Positions 26,421-35,831 are shown, numbered from the stretch's first letter. The stretch: DNA of 64,000 nt from Sphingomonadaceae bacterium (GCA_947463325.1 CANHQT010000008.1:1-64000), one strand, 5' to 3'. A program made the numbers and translations. The notes: generated from the letters alone by a model not told the origin.

Positions 26421-27866
26421 ATGATCATCTCCGCCGATCCCCGCAGCTTTCTTTATCGCCCTGGCGCACTCGATCCCGACGATGCCCGCCGCCTCACCGC
26501 AGAGGCGCTGCGCGATGCCGAGGATGGCGAACTCTATCTGCAATATCGCGTCAGCGAATCTCTGGGGTTCGATGACGGGCATCTGAAAACCGCCGACTAT
26601 TCGACCGATGCGGGATTCGGCCTGCGCGCGGTATCCGGCGAAATGACCGGGTTTGCCCATTCGGGCGAAATCAGCGCGGATGCGATCCGCCGCTCGATGG
26701 CGACTCTGCGGCTGATTGACCCGGCCAAGGGCGCACATGCCGCCCCGCCACAGCGCACCAACCGGCTGCTCTATCCCGATGCCAACCCGATCGAAACAGT
26801 GCCCTTCGCCGACAAGGTGGCGCTCTGTCAGGCCATCGATGCCGCCGCACGCGCGCGCGACCCGCGCGTGGTGCAGGTGTCGGCGAGCCTAGTCGGATCA
26901 TGGAGCGTGGTCGAAATCGTCCGCGCTGACGGCTTTGTCGCAACCGACGTCCGCCCGCTTGTCCGGCTCAACATCTCGATCGTGGTCGAGGAAAATGGAC
27001 GTCGGGAAAGCGGCAGCTTCGGCATCGGCGGGCGACGCATGTATGATGACCTGTTCGCACCGGAAACCTGGAACCGCGGCATCGACAATGCTCTGGCACA
27101 GGCGCTCACCAACCTTGCCTCGGTCGATGCACCGGCAGGCGAAATGACCGTTCTGCTGGGCCCCGGCTGGCCCGGGATCCTCCTCCATGAAGCGGTCGGC
27201 CATGGCCTTGAGGGGGATTTCAACCGCAAGGGCACCAGCGCCTTTTCAGGCCGTATCGGCCAGCGCGTCGCTGCCCCCGGCGTCACCGTGATCGATGACG
27301 GCAGCCTTGCCAGCCCCGTCTCCGGCGGGCGGCGTGGCTCGCTTGCCATCGACGATGAGGGCACGCCGACGCGCGAAACAGTGCTCATCGAAGACGGCAT
27401 CCTGCGCGGCTATATGCAGGACCGGATGAACGCGCGGCTGATGGGTGTCGAACCCACCGGCAACGGCCGGCGTGAAAGCTATGCCCATGCGCCGATGCCG
27501 CGGATGACCAACACCTTCATGGCCAATGGTCATGACGATCCGGGCGAACTGCTCGCCCGGGTCAAGGACGGCATTTATGCCAAGAGCTTCGGCGGCGGAC
27601 AGGTTGACATCGTCTCGGGCAAATTCACCTTCTCCTGTACCGAGGCATGGCGCGTGCGCGGCGGCAAGCTCGCCGAGCCAATCAAGGGCGCTACGCTGAT
27701 CGGTGACGGCCCCAATGTCCTCACCCGCGTCACCGGCATCGGCAACGACTTCGCGCTCGATGAAGGCATTGGCGTGTGCGGCAAGGGCGGTCAGGGCGTC
27801 CCCGCAGGTGTCGGCCAGCCGACCCTGCTGGTCGAAGGGATCACGGTCGGCGGCACGGCAGCCTGA
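26421..27866 (+). CDS. tldD: metalloprotease TldD
   Basis: A 481-residue TldD subunit of the TldD/TldE (PmbA) zinc protease, which processes short modified peptides such as microcins and assists CcdA turnover. The metal motif HEAVGH is at 256-261 within GILLHEAVGHGLEGD, with a later Cys ligand in KFTFSCTEAW. GGQVDIVSGKF and the C-terminal GICGKGGQGVPAGVGQPTLL-type segment are typical. Length is standard. tldE/pmbA is not in the window, which is common because the partners are usually unlinked. Confidence 0.96.
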   Translation: MIISADPRSFLYRPGALDPDDARRLTAEALRDAEDGELYLQYRVSESLGFDDGHLKTADYSTDAGFGLRAVSGEMTGFAHSGEISADAIRRSMATLRLIDPAKGAHAAPPQRTNRLLYPDANPIETVPFADKVALCQAIDAAARARDPRVVQVSASLVGSWSVVEIVRADGFVATDVRPLVRLNISIVVEENGRRESGSFGIGGRRMYDDLFAPETWNRGIDNALAQALTNLASVDAPAGEMTVLLGPGWPGILLHEAVGHGLEGDFNRKGTSAFSGRIGQRVAAPGVTVIDDGSLASPVSGGRRGSLAIDDEGTPTRETVLIEDGILRGYMQDRMNARLMGVEPTGNGRRESYAHAPMPRMTNTFMANGHDDPGELLARVKDGIYAKSFGGGQVDIVSGKFTFSCTEAWRVRGGKLAEPIKGATLIGDGPNVLTRVTGIGNDFALDEGIGVCGKGGQGVPAGVGQPTLLVEGITVGGTAA

Positions 27867-28022
27867 GCGGCCAACTATAGGTCGAGGGCGTGACCCGTTC
27901 CGGGCAGCGTCCTGCCTTGTCATGTTGGAAAATCTTTGATGAGATGCGCCGATGTCGCCCGATTTTCTGGCCTGTCTGCGGCGCTCCGGCGCTCTCCGGT
28001 TCCGGCGCTGCTCCGCTCTCCA

Positions 28023-28067
28023 AAGTTTACATTTGGGGGTGGGGTATCGGTATAACTTTGTAAACTT
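28023..28067. promoter_or_regulatory. 9-bp perfect inverted repeat in the tldD / DUF2007 gap
   Basis: AAGTTTACA (28023-28031) and TGTAAACTT (28059-28067) form an exact inverted repeat separated by 27 bases. The AT-rich arms stand out in GC-rich surroundings. It lies about 50 bases before the DUF2007 gene, so it could be an operator or a hairpin in the leader. I cannot assign a regulator. The rest of 27867-28116 holds no gene. Confidence 0.4.
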
Positions 28068-28116
28068 GGCGCCACCCTGACTGGCGGCAGGCGCGCATTT
28101 CTGACAACAAGCTCCC

Positions 28117-28326
28117 GTGGCCCTTGTCGAACTCGCCCGCTTTGCCAACTCACATGAGGCCGAACTGGCCAGGGGTCGGCTCGAATCCGCTGGCATTCAC
28201 GCCTTCTGCTTCGATAGCAGCATGAACATTGGTGAGGGCGTTGGCTTCCTTATTCCCGTGCGGCTGATGGTGCTGGATGAAGACCGGGGGGACGCACTGG
28301 CCATATTGGGTGATGCCCTGCCGTGA
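28117..28326 (+). CDS. DUF2007 family protein
   Basis: A 69-residue cytoplasmic protein. It begins ALVELARFANSHEAELARGRLESAGI and continues with a PVRLMVLDED segment, the ferredoxin-like DUF2007 (putative signal-transducing protein) pattern. It starts at GTG 28117. Its TGA stop overlaps the GTG start of the next gene (GTGA), so the pair is co-translated. Its biochemical role is unknown. Confidence 0.8.
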   Translation: MALVELARFANSHEAELARGRLESAGIHAFCFDSSMNIGEGVGFLIPVRLMVLDEDRGDALAILGDALP

Positions 28327-29027
28327 GGTTGCGCGTCGCCAGCTATAACATCCACAAGGCGGTGGGACTGGACGGACGGCGCGACCCCGAACGCATCCTC
28401 ACCGTGCTCAAGGAAATCGACGCCGATGTGATCGCGCTGCAAGAGGCCGACCGGCGCTTTGGCCGGCGGGAAACCTGCCTGCCGCTCGACATGATCGATG
28501 ATCACGGCCTCTACCGCGCGGTCCAGCTCGACACCCGGCCGGACAGTATCGGCTGGCATGGCAATGCCCTGCTTGTGCGCAAGGGGGTGGAGGTGGTCGA
28601 TGCCAGCGTGGTGCCGCTGCCGGTCATCGAACCGCGCGGCGCCGTCTGCGCGGACGTGATGGTCCATGGGGTGCGCCTGCGCGTGGTCGGGATGCATCTC
28701 GATATCTCGGGAATCCGGCGGCGGGGGCAGGTGCGCGCAGTGATCGGCCATGTCGCACAATGCGGCCCGCCTTGCGCCACGGTGTTGATGGGTGACCTCA
28801 ACCAATGGAGCGTGGCGCGCGGTGCGATGCGCGAATTCGGTCATGCCTGGCAGCTGTTGAGTCCAGGCCGCAGCTTCCCCTCGCGCCGCCCCGTTGCGGG
28901 GCTGGACCGCATCATCATCTGCGATCGGCTCCGTGCCGCCGATACGGGTGTGCACCATAGCGCGCTCGCCACGCGGGCGTCCGACCATCTGCCGGTATGG
29001 GCCGATCTGGTCGCAGCGACTGCCTGA
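28323..29027 (+). CDS. endonuclease/exonuclease/phosphatase (EEP) family protein
   Basis: A 234-residue EEP-fold phosphoesterase. It shows LRVASYNIHKAVGLDGR at the N-terminus, the metal Glu in VIALQEADRRFG, the ATVLMGDLNQW motif, and the terminal DHLPVWADL containing the catalytic Asp-His. It may act on nucleic acid, phosphoinositide-like or sphingolipid substrates; the family covers all of these. It starts at GTG 28323, coupled to the DUF2007 gene. It is followed by the sigma-54 promoter of glnK. Confidence 0.86.
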   Translation: MRLRVASYNIHKAVGLDGRRDPERILTVLKEIDADVIALQEADRRFGRRETCLPLDMIDDHGLYRAVQLDTRPDSIGWHGNALLVRKGVEVVDASVVPLPVIEPRGAVCADVMVHGVRLRVVGMHLDISGIRRRGQVRAVIGHVAQCGPPCATVLMGDLNQWSVARGAMREFGHAWQLLSPGRSFPSRRPVAGLDRIIICDRLRAADTGVHHSALATRASDHLPVWADLVAATA

Positions 29028-29086
29028 AAAACAGGCAGATCCTTTCGCGGTCGCACAATGAACGGGCGCATGCGCTGCCTGAATAA

Positions 29087-29518
<432 letters not shown>

Positions 29519-29571
29519 GCGCGCCTGCCGCAACCTGCCGCATGGGCAGCAAAAGCAAGGGGACTCAAGGA

Positions 29572-31065
29572 ATGATCGCAAAAGGGGCAACACGCGCGGT
29601 CGCGCTGGGCACCGCCCTCACCGCGCTAGTGGGCGGCGTGGCTGCCCGCGCGGCCGAAGCCGCAACAGGGGCAGCGGAGGCCGTGGCCGAAGTGGCAGTG
29701 GCGGCTACCATAGCCGAAGGGCCGATCAAGGCACCAACAGTCGAACAAATGGCCGGCATGGTCGACAAGGGCGACACCACCTGGATGCTAATCAGTTCGG
29801 CGCTGGTTCTGATGATGTCGATTCCCGCCCTCGCCCTCTTCTACGGCGGGCTGGTGCGCACCAAAAACATGCTCAGCGTGCTGATGCAGGTGTTCATGAT
29901 CGTTTCGGTCGCGGCACTCGTCTGGGTAGGCTGGGGTTACTCGATCGCCTTCACCTCCACCGGCACACCCTTCCCGGCCCTGTTCGGCGGCCTGGACAAG
30001 GCATTCCTCGCCAACGTCAACGCCGGCACCTTCGCTGCAACATTCAGCAACAATGTCTACATCCCGGAATATGCTTTCGTGGTGTTCCAGATGACCTTTG
30101 CCTGCATCACGCCGGCACTGATCGTGGGCGCCTTCGCAGAGCGGGTGAAGTTCGCTCCGCTGATGATCTTCACGGTGCTGTGGCTGACCTTTGCCTATTT
30201 CCCGATCGCGCATCAGGTCTGGTACTGGGCTGGTCCGGACTTCCTGCCTGACGCGCCGACTGACGCCGGTCTGCTGTGGGGTTGGGGAGCACTCGACTTC
30301 GCGGGCGGAACCGTGGTCCATATCAACGCTGGCATCGCTGGCCTGATCGGCTGCCTGATTGTCGGCAAGCGCGTCGGTTTCGGCAAGGAAGCGACCCCGC
30401 CGCACAGCCTGACCATGACCATGATCGGTGCATCACTGCTCTGGGTGGGCTGGTTCGGCTTCAATGCCGGCTCAAACCTCGAAGCCAATGGTCTCGCAGC
30501 GCTGGCCTTTGTTAACACCCTCGTCGCGACGGCTGCAGCAGCGGTTGCTTGGTGCCTCATCGAACAGTTCCACCACGGCAAACCATCGCTGCTCGGCGCA
30601 GTGACGGGCGCGGTGGCCGGCCTGGTGGCAATCACCCCAGCCAGCGGATTTGCTGCCCCAATGGCAGCCATACTGCTTGGCTTCGCTGCCTCCGGCTTCT
30701 GCTACCTGTTCGTTGCGGTTGTGAAGAACAAGCTGGGCTATGATGACACCCTCGACGTGTTCGGCGTCCACGGCATCGGTGGCATTGTCGGCGCGATCGG
30801 CACCGCCATCGTTGCTGATCCCGCGCTCGGCGGTCAGGGCTTCTATGACTATACAGTCTTCCCGGCAGCGCCTGGCACCTATGACATGGCAGGCCAGCTG
30901 GTCACACAGATCAAGGCAGTAGGCTGGACCGTGATGTGGACCGGCATCGTCTCGGCCATCCTGTTCTACGGCCTCAAGCTGACCATGGGCCTGCGCCCCA
31001 GCGAAGAGGGCGAGCGCGAAGGTCTCGACCTCACCGACCATGGGGAGCGTGCCTACAATTATTGA
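29572..31065 (+). CDS. amtB: ammonium transporter Amt
   Basis: A 497-residue membrane channel for ammonium. An Ala-rich N-terminus (about residues 1-30) precedes eleven transmembrane helices with Amt landmarks: ALALFYGGLVRTKNMLSVL, DFAGGTVVHINAGIAGL (twin-His pore), GWFGFNAGSNLEANG and GVHGIGGIVGAIG. The ATG at 29572 is preferred, giving a cleavable-type N-terminus. A GTG at 29515 overlaps the glnK stop and would add 19 residues. It is transcribed with glnK and ends before the terminator at 31170. Confidence 0.96.
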   Translation: MIAKGATRAVALGTALTALVGGVAARAAEAATGAAEAVAEVAVAATIAEGPIKAPTVEQMAGMVDKGDTTWMLISSALVLMMSIPALALFYGGLVRTKNMLSVLMQVFMIVSVAALVWVGWGYSIAFTSTGTPFPALFGGLDKAFLANVNAGTFAATFSNNVYIPEYAFVVFQMTFACITPALIVGAFAERVKFAPLMIFTVLWLTFAYFPIAHQVWYWAGPDFLPDAPTDAGLLWGWGALDFAGGTVVHINAGIAGLIGCLIVGKRVGFGKEATPPHSLTMTMIGASLLWVGWFGFNAGSNLEANGLAALAFVNTLVATAAAAVAWCLIEQFHHGKPSLLGAVTGAVAGLVAITPASGFAAPMAAILLGFAASGFCYLFVAVVKNKLGYDDTLDVFGVHGIGGIVGAIGTAIVADPALGGQGFYDYTVFPAAPGTYDMAGQLVTQIKAVGWTVMWTGIVSAILFYGLKLTMGLRPSEEGEREGLDLTDHGERAYNY

Positions 31066-31169
31066 GTTCGGGAAGAGCGGCGCCGACTGGCCGCCGCTCC
31101 ATCCTCCCTTCCCTGCGGAAGTCGGAAGGTGCCGCTCTCCCCACCCGAGGTTCCTCCTGCGAACCGACT

Positions 31170-31201
31170 GGCCGGAGCCCTTTGTGCTCCGGCCTATTTT
31201 T
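31170..31201 (+). terminator. intrinsic terminator after amtB
   Basis: A 9-bp perfect stem GGCCGGAGC / GCTCCGGCC (31170-31178 and 31186-31194) with a 7-base loop, followed by TATTTTT. It ends the glnK-amtB transcript. Confidence 0.85.
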
Positions 31202-31235
31202 GTGCGATCGAGGACGGTGAAACGGCGTGCACGGT

Positions 31236-31260
31236 TTTTTGGCAGCGTTGCTGCCAAAAA
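31236..31260. other. 11-bp hairpin between two terminators
   Basis: TTTTTGGCAGC (31236-31246) and GCTGCCAAAAA (31250-31260) pair perfectly around a GTT loop. There is no T-run after the stem on either strand, so it is not a classical terminator. It may be part of a small RNA lying between the terminators at 31170-31201 and 31342-31378. No gene is seen in 31066-31385. Confidence 0.45.
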
Positions 31261-31341
31261 GAGCATTTTTCCTCTTTTCAGACCCAATATTCCGAGTCAT
31301 ACAAGTGTCATCAGTTTCGGGAGGGGAGAGCCCGGAAGGCT

Positions 31342-31378
31342 GGGCCGGAGCGCGTAATACGCCTCCGGCCCGTTTTTT
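31342..31378 (+). terminator. second intrinsic terminator downstream of amtB
   Basis: GGGCCGGAG (31342-31350) pairs with CTCCGGCCC (31363-31371); a short inner GCG/CGC stem lies between them, and G-TTTTTT follows (31373-31378). The stem is nearly identical in sequence to the amtB terminator. It would end any rightward transcript that begins between the two. Confidence 0.85.
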
Positions 31379-31385
31379 GTAGCCT

Positions 31386-32993
31386 TTAGCCGCGCAGAGC
31401 AGCTTTCACGAAATCCCCGGCGCGCTCACCAATCATAATGCTTGGTGCGTTGGTATTCCCAGAAACGAGGCGGGGCATCACACTCGCGTCCGCCACCCAC
31501 AGCCCGTCGACACCCTTTGCCTTGAGCGTCGGATCGACCACCGCAGCAGCGTCGTTACCCATGCGGCAGGTGCCGACCGGATGATAAACGGTGTCGGCGC
31601 GGTTGCGGATCAACTGCTCCAGAGCGGCATCATCTGCCGCCGACTGCCGCTTCCGCCCGCCATGGCGGGTCAGCGGGGCCGATTCGCAGATGCGCTCCAT
31701 TATCCGTACCCCGGCCTTCAGCACCGCCATGTCGCGGTCGTCGGTCAAGAAGGCCGGATCAATCAGCGGTGCGTCCTTAGCTCGCGGCGATGCGAGCCTG
31801 ACGGTCCCCCGGCTCTCGGGACGCAGGACACAAACATGACAGGAAAAGCCGGCGACGCGCACTTTAGTGCGCCCATGATCTTCAAGCACCGCGGGGACGA
31901 AGTGAAACTGGATATCGGGCACCTCAACATCAGGGCTCGATCGTGCAAAGCCGCCGGCCTCCGCCAGCGGAGAAGTGAACCAGCCGGTGCGGGTACGGCG
32001 CCACTGCATCAGAGCCTTGAACCCGCGCAACTGACCCTTCAACGACATGGAATGGAACAGGTCGCCACCGGTCTCATAGCCCGCGACATAATCGATATGG
32101 TCCTGGAGGTCGCTGCCTACCGCGGGATTGTCGAGCACCACAGGTATACCGAGCGACCGCAAGTGCGCTGCCGGCCCGATGCCAGAAAGCTGCAGTATCT
32201 GGGGGCTGCCAAATGCCCCGGCGCTCAGCACCACGCCAGCCCTAGCATGAATGGTGCGCCGTGTGCCGAACAGCCCTTGGCGGAAGGTGACCCCGGTCAC
32301 CCGCCCCTCCCTAACCTCCAACTTTTCGACCAGCGCATTTTGTTCGACATGCAACTGCCCCAAGGCAACAGCAGGCTCAACATAAGCCCGCGCCGCAGAC
32401 CAGCGCTCGCCGCCCTTTTGCGTCACCTGATAGAGGCCCACGCCTTCAAACTGCGCACCGTTGAAATCAGGGTTGCGCGGCATTTGCAGCGACGCCGCAG
32501 CCTCGACCCAGTCGATGCTGCCTTCATGCGGGCTGGATTGGTCCATGACATTGAGCGGGCCGCCCGACCCATGAAATTCGTCTTCACCACGCTCATTGTG
32601 CTCGGCGCGCCGGAAATACGGCAGGACATCGGCATAACTCCAGCCGTCAGCACCCAGCCGCGCCCAATTGTCATAATCCCAGGCAGTGCCGCGAATGTAG
32701 ACCATCGCGTTGATAGCCGACGACCCGCCAAGGCCACGCCCGCGCGGTTGATACCCGCGCCGGCCGTTGAGGCCGCTTTGCGGCACCGTTTCATAGCGCC
32801 AATTGGACTTGGCAGGGATATTGCCCAGCATCGCTGGGGCAAGGACCTGCGTGATATTGTTATGCCCGCCTGCCTCGATCAGGCAGACCTTCAGCGAGGG
32901 GTCTTCAGCCAGCCGACCGGCCACTGCGCTCCCTGCCGAACCGCCGCCGACGACAATTATGTCGAACTCGTCCACCCAATCTCTCCCGCTCAC
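31386..32993 (-). CDS. GMC-family FAD oxidoreductase (choline dehydrogenase-like)
   Basis: A 535-residue flavoenzyme. The Rossmann motif FDIIVVGGGSAGSAVAGRL is at the N-terminus, and the GMC signatures GRGLGGSSAINAMVYIRG and GAFGSPQILQLSGIGP are both present. The C-terminal substrate domain holds the catalytic His in TVYHPVGTCRMGND and an Asn in SGNTNAPSIMIGER. It oxidises an alcohol with FAD; choline, alkanols and polyethylene glycol are family substrates, and the actual one is not predictable. It starts at GTG 32993. It is monocistronic, with the sterol desaturase gene next on the same strand. Confidence 0.92.
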   Translation of the reverse strand: MSGRDWVDEFDIIVVGGGSAGSAVAGRLAEDPSLKVCLIEAGGHNNITQVLAPAMLGNIPAKSNWRYETVPQSGLNGRRGYQPRGRGLGGSSAINAMVYIRGTAWDYDNWARLGADGWSYADVLPYFRRAEHNERGEDEFHGSGGPLNVMDQSSPHEGSIDWVEAAASLQMPRNPDFNGAQFEGVGLYQVTQKGGERWSAARAYVEPAVALGQLHVEQNALVEKLEVREGRVTGVTFRQGLFGTRRTIHARAGVVLSAGAFGSPQILQLSGIGPAAHLRSLGIPVVLDNPAVGSDLQDHIDYVAGYETGGDLFHSMSLKGQLRGFKALMQWRRTRTGWFTSPLAEAGGFARSSPDVEVPDIQFHFVPAVLEDHGRTKVRVAGFSCHVCVLRPESRGTVRLASPRAKDAPLIDPAFLTDDRDMAVLKAGVRIMERICESAPLTRHGGRKRQSAADDAALEQLIRNRADTVYHPVGTCRMGNDAAAVVDPTLKAKGVDGLWVADASVMPRLVSGNTNAPSIMIGERAGDFVKAALRG

Positions 32994-33049
32994 TGCTCTC
33001 GTCAGTTGTTGGGGCTTACATGAATGTTAGTGGGTAGGGAGGCAAGCCT

Positions 33050-33979
33050 CTATTCCGCCGCCTCAGGCATCGGTGAGCGCGATTCCCCTCGAGGTTGCTC
33101 GCGGTCACGCCAGCGCGCCTTGATACTGTCGCTGGTGTCTCTGCTGCCGTCGTGGCTCCAGCCCGGGGGCATGACGATATAGCCAAGTTTTGCCTGCCAG
33201 GGTGCGCGCCGTAGATCGCGGGCAATGCCGACCCATTCATGCGTCGCTGCCCACAGAATGTTGAAGCTACCCAGTTGCCGGACAAGGCCGTAACGGATTG
33301 GATCAACGTCATCTTCCGGGGTGAAACTGCCGAACATACGATCCCAGAGCATGAAAACGCCCGCATAATTAGCATCGAGATAGCGGGGATTTGTGGCGTG
33401 ATGGACACGGTGGTGCGACGGCGTGTTGAACATCCATTCAAACCAGCGCGGCATCCTGTCGATCGCCTCGGTATGGATCCAGAACTGGTAGATTAGATTG
33501 AGGCCAGCGCAGAAGGCGATCATCGCCGGATGGAAACCGAGGAAGAATAGCGGCATCGAAAAGATAAAACTGAGACCGATGAAGCCGGTCCAGGTCTGCC
33601 TGAGCGCCGTCGACAGATTATAGTGCTGGCTCGAATGATGGATGACATGGCTAGCCCAGAACCAGCGGATGCGGTGTCCTGCACGGTGCGCCCAATAATA
33701 GGAAAGGTCATAGGCTACGAAAGCCGTTATCCACGCCCACCACGTCCAGCCGATAGTGACCAAGCGGTATTCATAGGTCCACATTGCCACCGCCCCGGCA
33801 GCCCCCGCGGTCATCGCACCAGCGACCGTGTTGCCGAACCCGAGAATCAAGGAAGTCAGTGTATCGCGAGGTTCATAGGCAGCACGGTTACGGCGTTGCA
33901 CAATCCACATTTCCGCCAAAATCGCTGCCACGAACAGTGGCACCGCGATATCGACCGGTTTCGGCAAATCTGGGATCAT
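33050..33979 (-). CDS. sterol desaturase / fatty acid hydroxylase family membrane protein
   Basis: A 309-residue integral membrane di-iron enzyme. It has several hydrophobic helices and the three histidine boxes HRAGH, HVIHHS with the neighbouring HYNLS, and HRVHH. The C-terminal YLDANYAGVFMLWDRMFGSF is typical. It would hydroxylate or desaturate a fatty acyl or sterol/hopanoid chain. The ATG at 33979 overlaps the stop of the preceding hypothetical gene (ATGA). It is the last gene of a coupled three-gene unit with the DUF442 protein. The exact substrate is unknown. Confidence 0.9.
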   Translation of the reverse strand: MIPDLPKPVDIAVPLFVAAILAEMWIVQRRNRAAYEPRDTLTSLILGFGNTVAGAMTAGAAGAVAMWTYEYRLVTIGWTWWAWITAFVAYDLSYYWAHRAGHRIRWFWASHVIHHSSQHYNLSTALRQTWTGFIGLSFIFSMPLFFLGFHPAMIAFCAGLNLIYQFWIHTEAIDRMPRWFEWMFNTPSHHRVHHATNPRYLDANYAGVFMLWDRMFGSFTPEDDVDPIRYGLVRQLGSFNILWAATHEWVGIARDLRRAPWQAKLGYIVMPPGWSHDGSRDTSDSIKARWRDREQPRGESRSPMPEAAE

Positions 33980-34395
33980 ATGACTGTCCTCAGCCGGCTC
34001 GCGATTACGCTCGCACGCCCACCGAAGTCGAGCTCGACTGAACCGAATGCTCTCTCCCCACTCTGCAACCACAGCCGGTTGCGGTCTAGCCTAGCGGTAA
34101 AGCCAGCATCGATCCGCCGCGCGGCAAAGCGGTTGCCATGAGCGCGCACCAACAACATCACGCCCGTCGCATTCCGCACGATCGCACCATAGCCTGCAGC
34201 ATCGACATCGGCAGCTACCCCGCCGAATCCAAACTCAGCCTCTTCGGCAAGTGCGATAGCGTGCGCCTCGTCGCGGATGCGCTCATACCCCTTACCTAGC
34301 CCCATCCGCTTTACCAGCCAGGCAATGGCGAAAATGGCTAGCAGCGAACCGCCAAACTTCACCACCAGCATCACCCAGCCAGGCAGCGTCGCCAT
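33976..34395 (-). CDS. hypothetical protein with one N-terminal membrane helix
   Basis: A 139-residue protein I do not recognise. One hydrophobic segment (about 8-28, WVMLVVKFGGSLLAIFAIAW) precedes a positively charged turn (KRMGLGKGYER) and a mainly beta/alpha cytoplasmic domain. It overlaps the gene on each side: its start shares one base with the DUF442 stop (TGATG), and its stop overlaps the desaturase start. It therefore belongs to that operon. No functional motif is visible. Confidence 0.7.
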   Translation of the reverse strand: MATLPGWVMLVVKFGGSLLAIFAIAWLVKRMGLGKGYERIRDEAHAIALAEEAEFGFGGVAADVDAAGYGAIVRNATGVMLLVRAHGNRFAARRIDAGFTARLDRNRLWLQSGERAFGSVELDFGGRASVIASRLRTVI

Positions 34396-34823
34396 CAGCG
34401 CGCGCCTTTCGCCAGAGCATCAAGCATCGGACGGATTGGAGACAGATCATAACCCGCAGCGGCTGCCTGAGATGACAGTGTATCGGGATCCGTACCGCCC
34501 CGCGCGCGAGTCAGCGCCCACAGAAAACAGGAGCGCGTACCCGATCGGCAATAGGCGAGCACCGGCCCGCCGGCATCGTCCAGCGCGGCTTCCATTGCAT
34601 CAATCTGGGCGTGGCTGAATCCGGAATGAGTAACCGGGATGGCGACGTAGCCCATGCCCGCCGCCCTTGCTGCGGATTCAATCTCTTCGCCTTGCGAAGC
34701 AGAGGGCTCCTCACCATCGGGCCGGTTGTTCACAATCAGTGCGAATCGGTCAGCAGCGGCTGTAACATCGGCGAGCGATAGTTGCGGCGCGACGGCAAAG
34801 CCTGCTTCAATCTGTCTTATCAT
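34395..34823 (-). CDS. DUF442 (TIGR01244) phosphatase / sulfurtransferase-like protein
   Basis: A 142-residue protein of the DUF442 family, a cysteine-based phosphatase fold related to the N-terminal part of beta-lactamase-hydrolase-like (Blh) proteins. The signature AYCRSGTRSCFLWA (about 92-105) contains the nucleophile Cys in a Cys-R-S-G-T-R-S loop. VNNRPDGEEPS is the other conserved stretch. Substrates may be phosphate or sulfane sulfur. The start at ATG 34823 matches the family. It is the first gene of the DUF442-hypothetical-desaturase unit. Confidence 0.85.
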   Translation of the reverse strand: MIRQIEAGFAVAPQLSLADVTAAADRFALIVNNRPDGEEPSASQGEEIESAARAAGMGYVAIPVTHSGFSHAQIDAMEAALDDAGGPVLAYCRSGTRSCFLWALTRARGGTDPDTLSSQAAAAGYDLSPIRPMLDALAKGAR

Positions 34824-34898
34824 ACTATAGCTCCAACCGCGCAACCATCGGGAATGCAACCCCTTTCCTGACAAGGTTCAAAAATTGGGCGCGCGGTC

Positions 34899-35831
34899 AT
34901 GGTAAAGCCGCTTGAAAGTGGCGCAAAGCCCAACGATTCAAGAAGCGTGAGCGCTTCCCCCGCCCTTTCTGCTTCGCCCCGTGTCAGCGTGATTCTGCCC
35001 GTCTACAATGGCGCAGACTTTCTCGCCGCCGCCATCGAGTCGGTGCTCGTGCAGGATTTCAGGGACTTCGAACTAGTCTGCGTCAACGATGGTTCGCACG
35101 ACGAGAGCGGTGCAATCATCAACGAATTCGCGATGCGCGATGCACGGGTGCGCGACTGCCCCAATCCGCAGAACATTGGTCTGCCCGCCACCCTCAACCG
35201 CGGCACATCATTAGCCCGCGCCTCACTGCACAGCTGGACCAGCCACGACAATCTGATGCGACCGGGCATGCTCGGTCGCCTCGTCGCGGCACTTGATGCC
35301 ACGCCTGACGCTGCGATCGCCTATGCGGGCTATACGGTGATTGACGGCGAAGGGATGCCAATACGTTATCATCCTCCTCGGCCCATGGAGGACCGGCTGC
35401 TTGGTAACCCTGTAGGTGCGGCATTTCTCTACCGCAGCGAAGTTCCAGCCGCGCTCGGGGGCTATGATGAGACCTTGTTTGGTGCTGAAGATTACGACTT
35501 TTGGCTACGCGCTGCGCGACGCTTTGGTTTCGTGCGGGTGGATGAGGATCTCTACCTCTATCGCCGCCATCCGGAGAGCCTCACTGACCAGCGGGCAAGC
35601 CGCATTCGTGCCATGGTCAACCAGCTGATCGAGCGCGAAATCGCTTTTGAGCCTGATAGCGAACGAAGGGCTGAAGTGCTGCTTCAGCTGGTATTCGGCA
35701 ATCATGCCCGGTTCGATGCCCAAATGGCATGGCGGGCGGCGGGTCATGATCCGGTCACCGTTTTTCGTGCGGCACCGGCGCTCACCTGGCACGCCGCCCG
35801 CTGCCTCAAGAACCGTCTGATCGCAGCCTAA
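34899..35831 (+). CDS. glycosyltransferase family 2 protein
   Basis: A 310-residue GT-A fold glycosyltransferase. SVILPVYNGADFLAAAIES begins the nucleotide-sugar domain (about residue 30). FELVCVNDGSHDESG carries the first Asp, a DXD-like region lies near LHSWTSHDN, and FGAEDYDFWLRAARRFG is the catalytic ED motif. It probably adds a sugar to a cell-surface glycan or lipid; donor and acceptor are unknown. It stands alone, and its TAA stop overlaps the stop of convergent recQ by four bases. Confidence 0.88.
   Translation: MVKPLESGAKPNDSRSVSASPALSASPRVSVILPVYNGADFLAAAIESVLVQDFRDFELVCVNDGSHDESGAIINEFAMRDARVRDCPNPQNIGLPATLNRGTSLARASLHSWTSHDNLMRPGMLGRLVAALDATPDAAIAYAGYTVIDGEGMPIRYHPPRPMEDRLLGNPVGAAFLYRSEVPAALGGYDETLFGAEDYDFWLRAARRFGFVRVDEDLYLYRRHPESLTDQRASRIRAMVNQLIEREIAFEPDSERRAEVLLQLVFGNHARFDAQMAWRAAGHDPVTVFRAAPALTWHAARCLKNRLIAA

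Noticed and set aside
31236-31260. Strong hairpin as a third terminator after amtB
   Set aside because: No T-run follows the stem on either strand, so it lacks the intrinsic-terminator tail.
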